13,589 nt of DNA, from assembly GCA_002712305.1 (NCBI GenBank), contig PATE01000008.1, positions 2,825 to 16,413 on the forward strand, in the 5' to 3' direction. Below the pieces are notes generated by a model. The model saw only the letters and a list, made by a program, of their open reading frames with translations, searched no databases and was not told the origin of the DNA. The first letter of the stretch is position 1; each line of letters begins with the position of its first letter. Below are positions 1-7,200 of this stretch, one piece after another. The stretch is from Gemmatimonadota bacterium. Lineage in GTDB: Bacteria > Latescibacterota > UBA2968 > UBA8231. The position numbers and the translations under genes are program-made.

Positions 1-2
1 TC

Positions 3-80
3 TACCTGACCGGACTCGAAGCGGAGCTTCGCAAGTTGTCGACAACGGAGTTGATGGAAAATGAGGAGGCAATGAGATGA
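3..80 (+). CDS. C-terminal end of an unidentified protein (partial)
   Basis: The frame is open from the left edge to a TGA at 78-80 and gives 25 residues ending in TELMENEEAMR, a charged helical tail with mostly G or C at third codon positions. No family can be assigned from so short a piece. Its stop overlaps the ATG of a tiny ORF (ATGA). The opposite strand has a frame sharing the same third positions, so base composition cannot decide the strand. The hydrophilic tail ending just before a good ribosome-binding site favours the plus strand. Confidence is low. Confidence 0.35.
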   Translation, partial: YLTGLEAELRKLSTTELMENEEAMR

Positions 81-175
81 GCACAGCCGCCTTGGGGACC
101 GCTGTGGTAGGCTTCGGCCAAGGAGAGCACCAACATGAGCAATTCCAAGACGCAGAGCCAGACAAAGTCTTCTGA
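77..175 (+). CDS. Possible 32-residue peptide, translationally coupled to the upstream gene
   Basis: The ATG at 77 overlaps the upstream stop (ATGA). A strong Shine-Dalgarno sequence, GAGGAGG at 63-69, lies 7 bases upstream. The product begins MSTAALGTAVVGFGQGEH and is polar towards its end, with no signal peptide or membrane helix. Another ATG, at 135, with AAGGAG upstream would give an overlapping 15-residue peptide in a different frame. The start signals are good, but the product matches nothing I recognise, and the ORF may be the 5' end of a gene broken by an indel. Confidence 0.28.
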   Translation: MSTAALGTAVVGFGQGEHQHEQFQDAEPDKVF

Positions 176-791
176 TCAGTAGGCGCCAATCCGGCTTGGA
201 TGGTGAGCAGCAACTGCGCCGCATCGAGATCCTCGGTCTGTAGTTCACCACTCGAGAACCCGTTGGGCACGCGTCTTGCGGCAACATCACCTTCGTGGGT
301 TGTCGTTTTCTGTTGGCGATCTTCGGCCGCGGGTTGCTCTTCGCCCAACTCATGCCGTGACGGACACAGGCGTGGACGTCGATGTGTGCGGCGTCGAGAC
401 GGTGCGCTACCAGATGGTCAGCGATCTGCTCTTGATGCAGGAACGTTCGGATCGAAGCGGCACCGTATTGCTCCACGCGGGCCACCTCCCAGTGCAGGCT
501 CTGGACGCCATGAGCGAAGGCCTGCTGAACCGCATTCTGCACACCCAGGGCCAGATAGGTCTCGGGCCGTTCCTCGTTCACCTGTCGCACGTGGTGACGG
601 AGATGACGCCGCACACCAGGCGTCGGCACCTTCCCCTTCCACTCGAGGCAGGCTGCTTCGATGGCCGCCAGGAATTGCCCCTGCGTGGCCAACGGTTCGC
701 CGTCGGTGAGACGGATCTGGACACGACGCCACAGTTCGGCGCACGCACGTGCGTCGATCCCCGACCCCGTCGACGGACTCGTGACGGTCAT
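176..791 (-). pseudogene. Frameshifted gene of unknown function
   Basis: Reading leftwards from the ATG at 791, a GC3-rich frame encodes about 146 residues starting MTVTSPSTGSGIDARA and rich in A, E, Q, H and R, with helical segments such as FLAAIEAACLEWKGK. Near 350-357 coding character moves to another minus frame (ELGEEQPAAEDRQQ, then TEDLDAAQLLLTIQAGLAP), which fades near 180. Neither frame meets a stop before the left edge of the window, so no intact end is visible. The simplest reading is one gene with a frameshift near 355. No Shine-Dalgarno is visible before the ATG. It lies 94 bases downstream of the PQQ gene on the same strand. I do not recognise the family; the plus-strand ORFs here look like shadows. 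Confidence 0.42.
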
Positions 792-885
792 AGGCTGAAT
801 ACGGGGAGGGCGTGGTTGTCGGAGTGGGGGTAGCGACTTCGGGGACCACCAATAGCGCGGTGAACGCCGAAACTGGCCAGTGACT

Positions 886-3800
886 TTACTCGCGCTGCAT
901 CATCTGCCACGCCCGTCCTGGCGCCTCCACCCGGAAGGTCTCGACGTTCCCATTGTCCTGCAGCGTGACATAGGCAGTGCGCCCGTCCGGCCCCCCAAAG
1001 GCGATGTTGCTCGGCTGTGTGCCCGTCAGTTCGATCTCCAGCAACACCTCCCCTGCAGGTGACACCTTTGTCACCTTGGCCGAACCATGGCGCGTGATGT
1101 AGAGATTGCCCTCGACGTCGCAGCGCATGCCGTCCATGCCACCCTCTTCGAACTCTATAAGCAGCCGCTTGTTGCTGATCTGTCCAGCAGGCGACAGATC
1201 GAAGACCCACACCTTGCGCTGTATACTCTCGTTCACATAGAGACGCGTCTCGTCAGGGCTCAACTCCACGCCATTCGTCGTACCCATGTTCGATGCCAAT
1301 CGCTGCACCTCGCCCTGGGGGCTGATGCGCCAGAGCTGGCCGGTTCCTTCGCGCCAGTTTGGATCTGAAGCGTAGAGGACGTCGTCGCTGGCGATGGCCA
1401 GATCGTTCGGCTGATTCATCTCCGCCTCGTGGGCAAACACAGAGATCTCGCGTGTCTCCATGTCGACACGCAGCACATTGTGCCGCATGTAGTCGGCGAT
1501 CAGCATGTTGCCGGCACGATCGAAGCGAATGCCATTGCCGATGCTGCCCTGCGGCAGCTCGACGAACAGACTCGCCGTTCCATCGGCATCCGCCACACCG
1601 ATGGTCCCCTGCGTTTCGAAGTTGACCGCATAGAGGCGGCCTTCCGCATCGACGGCAGGCCCCTCAATGCCCTGCGGAAAGCCACCCGCCTCGGTGAGAA
1701 TCTTCGCCACATAGGGTTCGTCACCCTCTTGAGCCGGGCCCTCCGACCCACCCATGAACTCCTGCAGCACGTCCAGTGCCTGTGTCCGTCTGAGGAAGCT
1801 GGCCCAGAAGATGGGCGGCGAATTGAAGTTGTCATCCATCAGGCCCATATCGGCGCCGCGCTCCAGCAGTCGCCGGACAGCGGCGGCCTGGTCCGCATAG
1901 ATGGCCTTGTGCAGGGCACCCACACCTCCTCGTTCGGCCGAGAAGCTGTCAAAGAAACCCTGCGGCTGACTGTCGATGGCGGCCCCCTTGTCGAGGAGCC
2001 AGTCGATAGCCTCCACGTTCCCCGCATAGGCCGCATAGCTAAGACTCAGATCGAGCAGATGCTGGTCGGAGGGCTCGTCGGGCATCTTCGGTCGGAATTG
2101 GGTATTCGCAGAGGGCAACATCGAGCCATCTGCGTCGAAGAACGAAGCCAGCGCCGTCACGTCGCCCACGGCCGCTGTGAAGGGCAGGTCCACCTCGATC
2201 CCACCGGCGACCAGGATCCGAGCCATGTTGAAGTGATTCGCCCCAAGTCCTTCGAACCACCTTGGCTCACCGACCAGCGCATTCCACATACTCTCCGGTC
2301 CTGCGGTGGCTCCTGCGTCGAGAGCCATGCGGATGAGGTCGTCTGCTCCATCGAGCCAGAGCAACTGTGACGAGGTCATGACCGACTGCAGGACCCCCGT
2401 CGAGTCGGCCGTCAGCGCCGAGGCGTCGGCGCCATGGCTGTAGAGGATGCGAGCCAGTTCGGCCACATTCGACGGCAGCGGAGCCCGGTCGGAACCGGCC
2501 AGCACGTGCAGAAGGCGTGCTCCGCGAAGTTGGGGCAGCGGAAACAGCTCGTGATCGTATCCCGCGGCATTCACCACCCCCGGCGCCGCACTCAGCAGCG
2601 AGTCGAGTCCCGACACATCACCCGCGTCGATGAGGGCGACCGCTTCCTCGAAAGCAGGATGCTGTGCGGGATATCCTGCCCACGCTTCGGGCGGCAAATC
2701 ATCTCCGGCCCGGGGAACCCCCACGGCGACGATCTCCGCAGGCTGATCGTTTCCACCGATGGAGGCGGCGATATACTGACGGCCATCAGCCATGAACGAG
2801 AACAGACCACCATAGGTGTTGTCTGGAAGTGGCAGTTCGGCCACGTGGGCGCCCGTCTCCTTGTCGAGTGCGAAGAGACTGGCGTCGCGCTGCACAAAGT
2901 AGGGACCGCCCACGGGGTTGAAGCTACGTGGGTCCTCCAGGGTCACGAAGAGCAGATCCGGTGTTACGAGCGGAAAAGATCGCGTAGGCCAACCCAGCGT
3001 TTTCGGCAGATCCTCCACATCCGCCAGGGCCGGATGATTGACGGGACCCGTCCCCATGGGGCGCATCCACAGCTGTTCTCCCGTGGTCATGTCGATAGCC
3101 GTGAACCGTCCATAGGGCGGCGTGGTCAGCGGCAAGCCGTCGAGAAAACCGAAGAACTGTGCCCGCCCCCCGAAAGCAGAGAAAGCCTCTGCATCGTCGA
3201 CGGGGATCAGAAACGTGGCATCCGGTCGGGTCTTTGAGCCGATGAACAGCACACCCGTCGTGGGATCGACGGCCCCGCCGACCCAGTCGGCCCCACCCAG
3301 TTCGCCCGGCATCTGCACCGACCCTCCCAGAGAGGGCGGTGTGTAGAGCGGCCCCGTGCGTCGATCTCCCAACTCTTGCAGAGCCTGCTCACGAAGCTCG
3401 GGGGTGAAGTCGATGAGGTCGTCCACCGTGAAACCCTGTCGATCGTAGGGTGCCGGTCGCGTCGGATGCGGCTGCGTCGGCGACGTAACCTCCCCCTCGA
3501 CGTCGGAGGCGGGTGCGGGGCGCTCTTCGATCGGCCAGATCGGCTCACCCGTGATGCGATCGAAGACATAGGCGTAGGACTGCTTCGTTACCTGCACCAC
3601 GATCTTGCGGGGCTCGCCGTCGATGGTCACGTCGAGCAGGATCGGCGCCGCTGGTGGGTCGTAATTCCACAACGTGTGATGGATCAGCTGATAGTGCCAG
3701 ATATACTCCCCCGTGCGCGCATCGACGGCGACGAGACAATCCGAAAACAGATTCTCGCCGGGTCGTTCGCCGCCATAGCGGTCATGACTGACCGAACTAA

Positions 3801-4644
3801 CCGGCAGATACGCATACCCCAACTCGGGGTCGGCGCTAATCGTCCCCCACACATTCGCCGCACCAAAGTGCGACCACGAGGTTCCCTCCCATTGGTCCCA
3901 GCCGATCTCCCCCGGCTGCGGAATCGTATGGAATCGCCACAACTGCTCACCGGTGCTTACGTCGTAAGCCCGCACATCGCCCGGAGACACGTAGCGGAAG
4001 GGCGACTCCCCGTTGTGCCAATCAAGGATGATCGATCCCACGATCGCCACATCCCCCACGATTGTCGGGGGCGATGCCAGACCGAAGCGGTCTTTGATCA
4101 CCGAGGCGCGCAGGCCCGTCGTCAGATCCACACGACCATTCGCGCCAAAGGACGCGTCGGGCAGACCTGTCTTGGCGTCCAGCGAATAGAGTGTGTCGGA
4201 CCACGTACCAAACAGAATCCGCGCATTGCCCGCGTCATCGGACCAGTAGCCGACACCCCGATTGAGAAACTGACCCGTCGAGTTGTCGTGGCGGTCATTC
4301 GTGTCGAAACGCCACAGTTCCTCGCCCGACGTTGCATCGAGGGCGAGGGCAATCCCGAATGGGGTGAGGGTGTACATGACCCCGTCGATGACGAGGGGGG
4401 TTCCCTTGTAGTTGTCGATCTCGAAGTCGGGCTCATCTTCCACGATCTGCGCATCCGGCAATCGATAGCGCCAGAGGATGCGCAGACTGTCCACGTTGCC
4501 ACGATGAATCTGGTCGAAGGGCACATACCGCGTGCTGGCCGGATCTGACGCCCAATGACCCCAGTCGGCGGCGGTCTCGTTCAACGACACGAGAACGGTG
4601 ATCAGTGCAAGGGGCAGAAGGGTTGGGCGGAGACGTCGAGACAT
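886..4644 (-). CDS. Exported PQQ-dependent sugar dehydrogenase / ankyrin-like / SMP-30 gluconolactonase fusion
   Basis: The protein has 1252 residues. Residues 1-26 are a Sec signal peptide (basic MSRRLR, hydrophobic core, NETAA before DWGHW), so it acts outside the cytoplasm. Residues 27-645 match the PQQ dehydrogenase propeller of the glucose dehydrogenase type (PFDQIHRGNVDSL, PGDVRAYDVSTGEQLW, YDRQGFTVDDLIDFTPELR). K354 fits the PQQ-contacting Lys of membrane glucose dehydrogenase, but the catalytic Asp, 27 residues before it, is N327 (LWNYD). Residues 661-965 look like degenerate ankyrin repeats (AIDWLLDKGAAID, AVRRLLERGADM). Residues 980-1245 are an SMP-30/gluconolactonase propeller with all expected metal or substrate residues: E994 (EGP), N1080 (ND), N1124 (NG) and D1171 (DG). 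There is no CxxCH haem site and there are no extra membrane helices. AAGGAA before the ATG supports the start. Substrate and electron acceptor are unknown. Confidence 0.93.
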   Translation of the reverse strand: MSRRLRPTLLPLALITVLVSLNETAADWGHWASDPASTRYVPFDQIHRGNVDSLRILWRYRLPDAQIVEDEPDFEIDNYKGTPLVIDGVMYTLTPFGIALALDATSGEELWRFDTNDRHDNSTGQFLNRGVGYWSDDAGNARILFGTWSDTLYSLDAKTGLPDASFGANGRVDLTTGLRASVIKDRFGLASPPTIVGDVAIVGSIILDWHNGESPFRYVSPGDVRAYDVSTGEQLWRFHTIPQPGEIGWDQWEGTSWSHFGAANVWGTISADPELGYAYLPVSSVSHDRYGGERPGENLFSDCLVAVDARTGEYIWHYQLIHHTLWNYDPPAAPILLDVTIDGEPRKIVVQVTKQSYAYVFDRITGEPIWPIEERPAPASDVEGEVTSPTQPHPTRPAPYDRQGFTVDDLIDFTPELREQALQELGDRRTGPLYTPPSLGGSVQMPGELGGADWVGGAVDPTTGVLFIGSKTRPDATFLIPVDDAEAFSAFGGRAQFFGFLDGLPLTTPPYGRFTAIDMTTGEQLWMRPMGTGPVNHPALADVEDLPKTLGWPTRSFPLVTPDLLFVTLEDPRSFNPVGGPYFVQRDASLFALDKETGAHVAELPLPDNTYGGLFSFMADGRQYIAASIGGNDQPAEIVAVGVPRAGDDLPPEAWAGYPAQHPAFEEAVALIDAGDVSGLDSLLSAAPGVVNAAGYDHELFPLPQLRGARLLHVLAGSDRAPLPSNVAELARILYSHGADASALTADSTGVLQSVMTSSQLLWLDGADDLIRMALDAGATAGPESMWNALVGEPRWFEGLGANHFNMARILVAGGIEVDLPFTAAVGDVTALASFFDADGSMLPSANTQFRPKMPDEPSDQHLLDLSLSYAAYAGNVEAIDWLLDKGAAIDSQPQGFFDSFSAERGGVGALHKAIYADQAAAVRRLLERGADMGLMDDNFNSPPIFWASFLRRTQALDVLQEFMGGSEGPAQEGDEPYVAKILTEAGGFPQGIEGPAVDAEGRLYAVNFETQGTIGVADADGTASLFVELPQGSIGNGIRFDRAGNMLIADYMRHNVLRVDMETREISVFAHEAEMNQPNDLAIASDDVLYASDPNWREGTGQLWRISPQGEVQRLASNMGTTNGVELSPDETRLYVNESIQRKVWVFDLSPAGQISNKRLLIEFEEGGMDGMRCDVEGNLYITRHGSAKVTKVSPAGEVLLEIELTGTQPSNIAFGGPDGRTAYVTLQDNGNVETFRVEAPGRAWQMMQRE

Positions 4645-4666
4645 GAGGTTCCTTCAGTGGATTCGT

Positions 4667-4722
4667 GACTCGCCCTCGGCCGTGCCGGCAAAGGGTCGGC
4701 GCATGCCCGAGGTGGGTGAGTC
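4667..4722. repeat. Imperfect inverted repeat upstream of the PQQ fusion gene
   Basis: The left arm at 4667-4679 contains GACTC and CCTCGG. The right arm at 4707-4722 contains CCGAGG and GAGTC, with a short bulge of about 3 bases on the right and a further GCCG/CGGC pair possible in the loop. It starts 22 bases upstream of the PQQ fusion ATG, so it could be an operator or an mRNA leader hairpin in the 243-base divergent region shared with the CPBP gene. No T-run follows on either strand, so it does not look like a terminator. Confidence 0.3.
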
Positions 4723-4887
4723 AGAAAAAGGTGATGGCTTGTGCCTTGCTCAGATACGGCCGCCGTGTGGACAGAGTCAACCCTATTTGACCGTCGCCTC
4801 TCGATGATCTTGTCTGCAACGGTGATCCCGCTCCGGGCTGGACCGCTACGCCTTTGTGAGAATCCCCCCTCGCCATCGAAACGCCGC

Positions 4888-5493
4888 ATGAAGCCTGAAG
4901 AACTACTTACCCACGCGAACACGACGGTGATCTTCCTTGTCGCCGTCGCGGTAGAAGGTGGCTTGTTTGTGGTTGCCCTCATCCTGGGGGCGGTGCTCGA
5001 TGTGAATCCCACGGCACGACTGGCCGGCGCACACTGGAGTTCAGTCGCGTGGGGGGTCGCCGCGGGTCTCCCTCCGGCTTTGGCCGTGATGCTGGCCCTG
5101 TACCGGCGGTCAGAATTCGCCTGGCGTTTGCTTGAAGGTGCTCGGGAGCCCATCAAGGGTCTGCTGCAACTGGCGCCCTGGCAGTTGGCCGTCTTGGCGA
5201 TGGTTGCAGGCCTGACAGAAGAGGCACTGTTTCGCGGCGTCCTGCAGATCGCCACCACTGATGCGCTGAGTGCGTGGCTGAATCATCCAAGTGCCGACGT
5301 CTGTGGCATCGGTGTGGGCGCGCTGCTGTTTGGTTTTGCCCATCCGGTGAGCCGCGCCTACGTGGTGGTGGGGGCGCTGTTCGGTGTGTGGATGGGTGTA
5401 CTATTGCTCCTGGATGGGAATCTTCTGGCGCCGATGGTCGCCCACGCAGCCTACGACCTGATGCTCATGCTCTATCTGAAGAGAACCTGGTAG
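4888..5493 (+). CDS. CPBP-family intramembrane metalloprotease
   Basis: This is a 201-residue multi-pass membrane protein of the CPBP (Abi) family, related to eukaryotic CAAX prenyl proteases. The motifs appear in order: EEALFRG (E111, E112, R116), FGFAH (F148, H152) and NLLAPMVAHAAYD (N178, H186). The last motif usually ends in Asn; here it is D190. Hydrophobic segments lie near residues 12-38, 52-71, 100-110, 139-150, 156-176 and 179-196. The start at 4888 puts a short MKPEELLTHA before the first helix. An open frame continues upstream to an ATG at 4741, but that extension is not hydrophobic or conserved-looking and has no clear ribosome-binding site. Bacterial members have been linked to peptide maturation, bacteriocin self-immunity or protein scaffolding; nothing here identifies the target. 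Confidence 0.85.
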   Translation: MKPEELLTHANTTVIFLVAVAVEGGLFVVALILGAVLDVNPTARLAGAHWSSVAWGVAAGLPPALAVMLALYRRSEFAWRLLEGAREPIKGLLQLAPWQLAVLAMVAGLTEEALFRGVLQIATTDALSAWLNHPSADVCGIGVGALLFGFAHPVSRAYVVVGALFGVWMGVLLLLDGNLLAPMVAHAAYDLMLMLYLKRTW

Positions 5494-5551
5494 CCCTTGT
5501 GCCGGTTCCATACTCTTAGGCCAGACACAAACCCTCTGCAGGAGAGCACCT

Positions 5552-7150
5552 GTGAGTGACGATCTCACCCCCGCCGGCAAGTGGCTGGCAGACTCCCGAT
5601 CCACCCACTTCGATCGACACACCGCTGCTGTCGAAGTGGCTCACGACGAGTCGCTCGACCCCGGCCCCGGCGACTTCTCGATCTCCCTCTGGCTGAATAC
5701 CGAATCCCAGTTGGACGACGTCCTCGGTGATCTGGTCAGCAAGTATGATCCAGCCCAGAGGAAGGGATTCAATCTCGGCTTCCACGACGGGCCGGGTGTG
5801 ACGTCGACCCACTCCAACAGCAGGCACCTGTATTTCGGCATGGACGATGGGGCCGGTGACGAGCAGTGGACGGAGGTCGGCCGGCCGGGAAACAGTGTGA
5901 AGGTGGCCGGTCTGGCCGTGTGGAACGGCGATCTCTACACGGGTTCCTACGAAGCCGGTGAAGGCGAGACGGGGCACGTCTATCGCTACGCGGGGGGCAG
6001 CCAGTGGGAGGATCTCGGGAGCCCCGACGTGTGCAACACGGTCATGTCACTCGCCGTGCTTGGCGACGAGTTGTACGTCGGTACGGGTCACTACCGCGGA
6101 CAGGGATCATCCCTCGAGCCCTCACCAAACTGGCAGCCCGGTGGAAGGGTCTATCGCTACGCAGGTGGCAGCACATGGGAAGACTGTGGCAAGATCTCGA
6201 CAGCCGGTCTCTATGACCTCGACGTATACAGCGATTGGGTACAGAGCCTGCAGGGATGGACGAAGGACGACGTGGATACGGCGGGGAATCTGACCGTCTT
6301 CGACGGTAAGTTGTACGCCATGCCCTATTACCACCGGGGGGTCTATCGGTATGACGGGGGTACGACCTGGACCCATTGTGGTGATCCGGGGTGCCGCTTG
6401 ATGTCGATGGGGCTTTTTGATGGCCATCTGATCGGCGCAGGGAACGAGGGTAGCGGTCACGGCGGCGTCTACACGTATGAAGGTGGAGACAAGTGGTCCC
6501 ACGCCGGTTACCAGGAAGGCGTAAATCAGGTCTACTCCTTCGCCGCCTACGAGGGTTCGTTGTACACCGGTACGTGGCCCGAGGCGAAGGTCTATCGCTG
6601 GGACGGGGAGCAGCACTGGGAAGACTGCGGTCAGTTGGGTGACGAAAAGGAAGTCATGGCCATGGCCGTGTACAATGGCACCCTCTACGCGGGCACGCTG
6701 CCGCTGGGCCAGGTATATCGCTACGAGGGTGGCACCCGGTGGACGATGTCGAAGCGACTGGACATGACACCAGATGTCACCTACCGCCGCGTATGGTCGA
6801 TGGCCGTCTTCCAGGGAAAGCTGTTCTGCGGCACCCTTCCCTCTGGCAAGGTGTATGCATTGGAGGCGGGCAAGAGCGTAACGTACGACGTGGCGTTGAA
6901 AGCGGGGTGGCGGCACGTGGCCGGCGTTCGACGTGGAGACCGGCTGGAACTGTTCGTCGACGGAGAGTTGGTGCGCTGGTCCTCTGATCTGGGCGATCGA
7001 GCCTGGGACATTTCGAACGATCAGCCTCTGCGCATCGGCAAGGGGCCTCACGATCTGTTCAAGGGCAAGATGTATGATGTACAACTGCACCGGCGAGCTC
7101 TGAGCGCCGATGAAGTGCGACAGAGGTTTCAGGCAGGGCACCACGAGTGA
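5552..7150 (+). CDS. LamG (concanavalin A-like) domain interrupted by a seven-repeat propeller
   Basis: The protein has 532 residues and a GTG start with GGAGAG 7 bases upstream. Residues 22-80 are the first half of a LamG/jelly-roll domain (HFDRHTAAVEVAHDESLD, FSISLWLNTE, LVSKYD). Residues 444-527 are its second half (WRHVAGVRRGDRLELFVDGE, PLRIGKG, KMYDVQLHRRALSADEV). Between them, residues 104-439 carry seven propeller repeats with the pattern LAV.ngxLYxGT...GxVYRYxGGxxWExxG. I see no signal peptide or membrane helix, so the protein is either cytoplasmic or exported by an unseen route. The LamG half-domains suggest carbohydrate or protein binding. No catalytic residues are evident. The gene follows the CPBP gene by 58 bases on the same strand and may be cotranscribed with it. 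Confidence 0.82.
   Translation: MSDDLTPAGKWLADSRSTHFDRHTAAVEVAHDESLDPGPGDFSISLWLNTESQLDDVLGDLVSKYDPAQRKGFNLGFHDGPGVTSTHSNSRHLYFGMDDGAGDEQWTEVGRPGNSVKVAGLAVWNGDLYTGSYEAGEGETGHVYRYAGGSQWEDLGSPDVCNTVMSLAVLGDELYVGTGHYRGQGSSLEPSPNWQPGGRVYRYAGGSTWEDCGKISTAGLYDLDVYSDWVQSLQGWTKDDVDTAGNLTVFDGKLYAMPYYHRGVYRYDGGTTWTHCGDPGCRLMSMGLFDGHLIGAGNEGSGHGGVYTYEGGDKWSHAGYQEGVNQVYSFAAYEGSLYTGTWPEAKVYRWDGEQHWEDCGQLGDEKEVMAMAVYNGTLYAGTLPLGQVYRYEGGTRWTMSKRLDMTPDVTYRRVWSMAVFQGKLFCGTLPSGKVYALEAGKSVTYDVALKAGWRHVAGVRRGDRLELFVDGELVRWSSDLGDRAWDISNDQPLRIGKGPHDLFKGKMYDVQLHRRALSADEVRQRFQAGHHE
5861..6868 (+). repeat. Seven tandem propeller repeats inside the LamG protein
   Basis: Repeats start near residues 117, 161, 243, 281, 324, 366 and 412. 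Each has a hydrophobic strand with LYxGT, then VYRYxGG and WExxG. The second is longer, carrying a loop rich in Gly and Ser plus a spacer (residues 180-240). The seventh lacks its W-strand, and an unpaired WTEVG occurs before the first repeat at residues 106-110. This fits a circular closure of a seven-bladed propeller. The repeats are visible at DNA level as recurring GTCTATCGCTACG-like segments. Confidence 0.72.
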
Positions 7151-7200
7151 AGACACATACGTCGAGGAAGTGATGTCTGAGTGAAGCCGATGGGTGGCGG

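Noticed and set aside
418-852. Minus-strand ORF beginning with a Thr-Pro-rich stretch (TPTPTTTPSP) that continues the PQQ frame past its stop
   Set aside because: The Thr-Pro stretch looked like an interdomain linker, but the PQQ gene stops in frame upstream and the remainder overlaps the better-supported gene starting at 791 with poor codon character.
1-885. Insertion sequence at the left edge
   Set aside because: The broken ORFs suggested a decayed element, but no transposase motif, terminal inverted repeat or target duplication could be found.
1429-2370. Long plus-strand ORF of 313 codons
   Set aside because: It lies entirely antisense to the SMP-30 and ankyrin parts of the PQQ fusion, whose domains are clear; the plus-strand product shows no recognisable domain.
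3376-4548. Long plus-strand ORF of 390 codons
   Set aside because: It is antisense to the conserved PQQ dehydrogenase domain. Its Arg- and His-rich composition is what the complement of a GC-rich gene gives.
886-4644. Cytochrome c domain in the PQQ fusion, as in quinohaemoprotein dehydrogenases
   Set aside because: No CxxCH motif; the protein has only two cysteines (C303 and C1174), so the electron acceptor must be a separate component.
4741-4887. N-terminal extension of the CPBP protease from the ATG at 4741
   Set aside because: The extension has no membrane or signal character and no clear Shine-Dalgarno, and the start at 4888 gives the usual short N-terminus before the first helix. A TTGACC at 4787 was also considered as a -35 element, but no convincing -10 follows.
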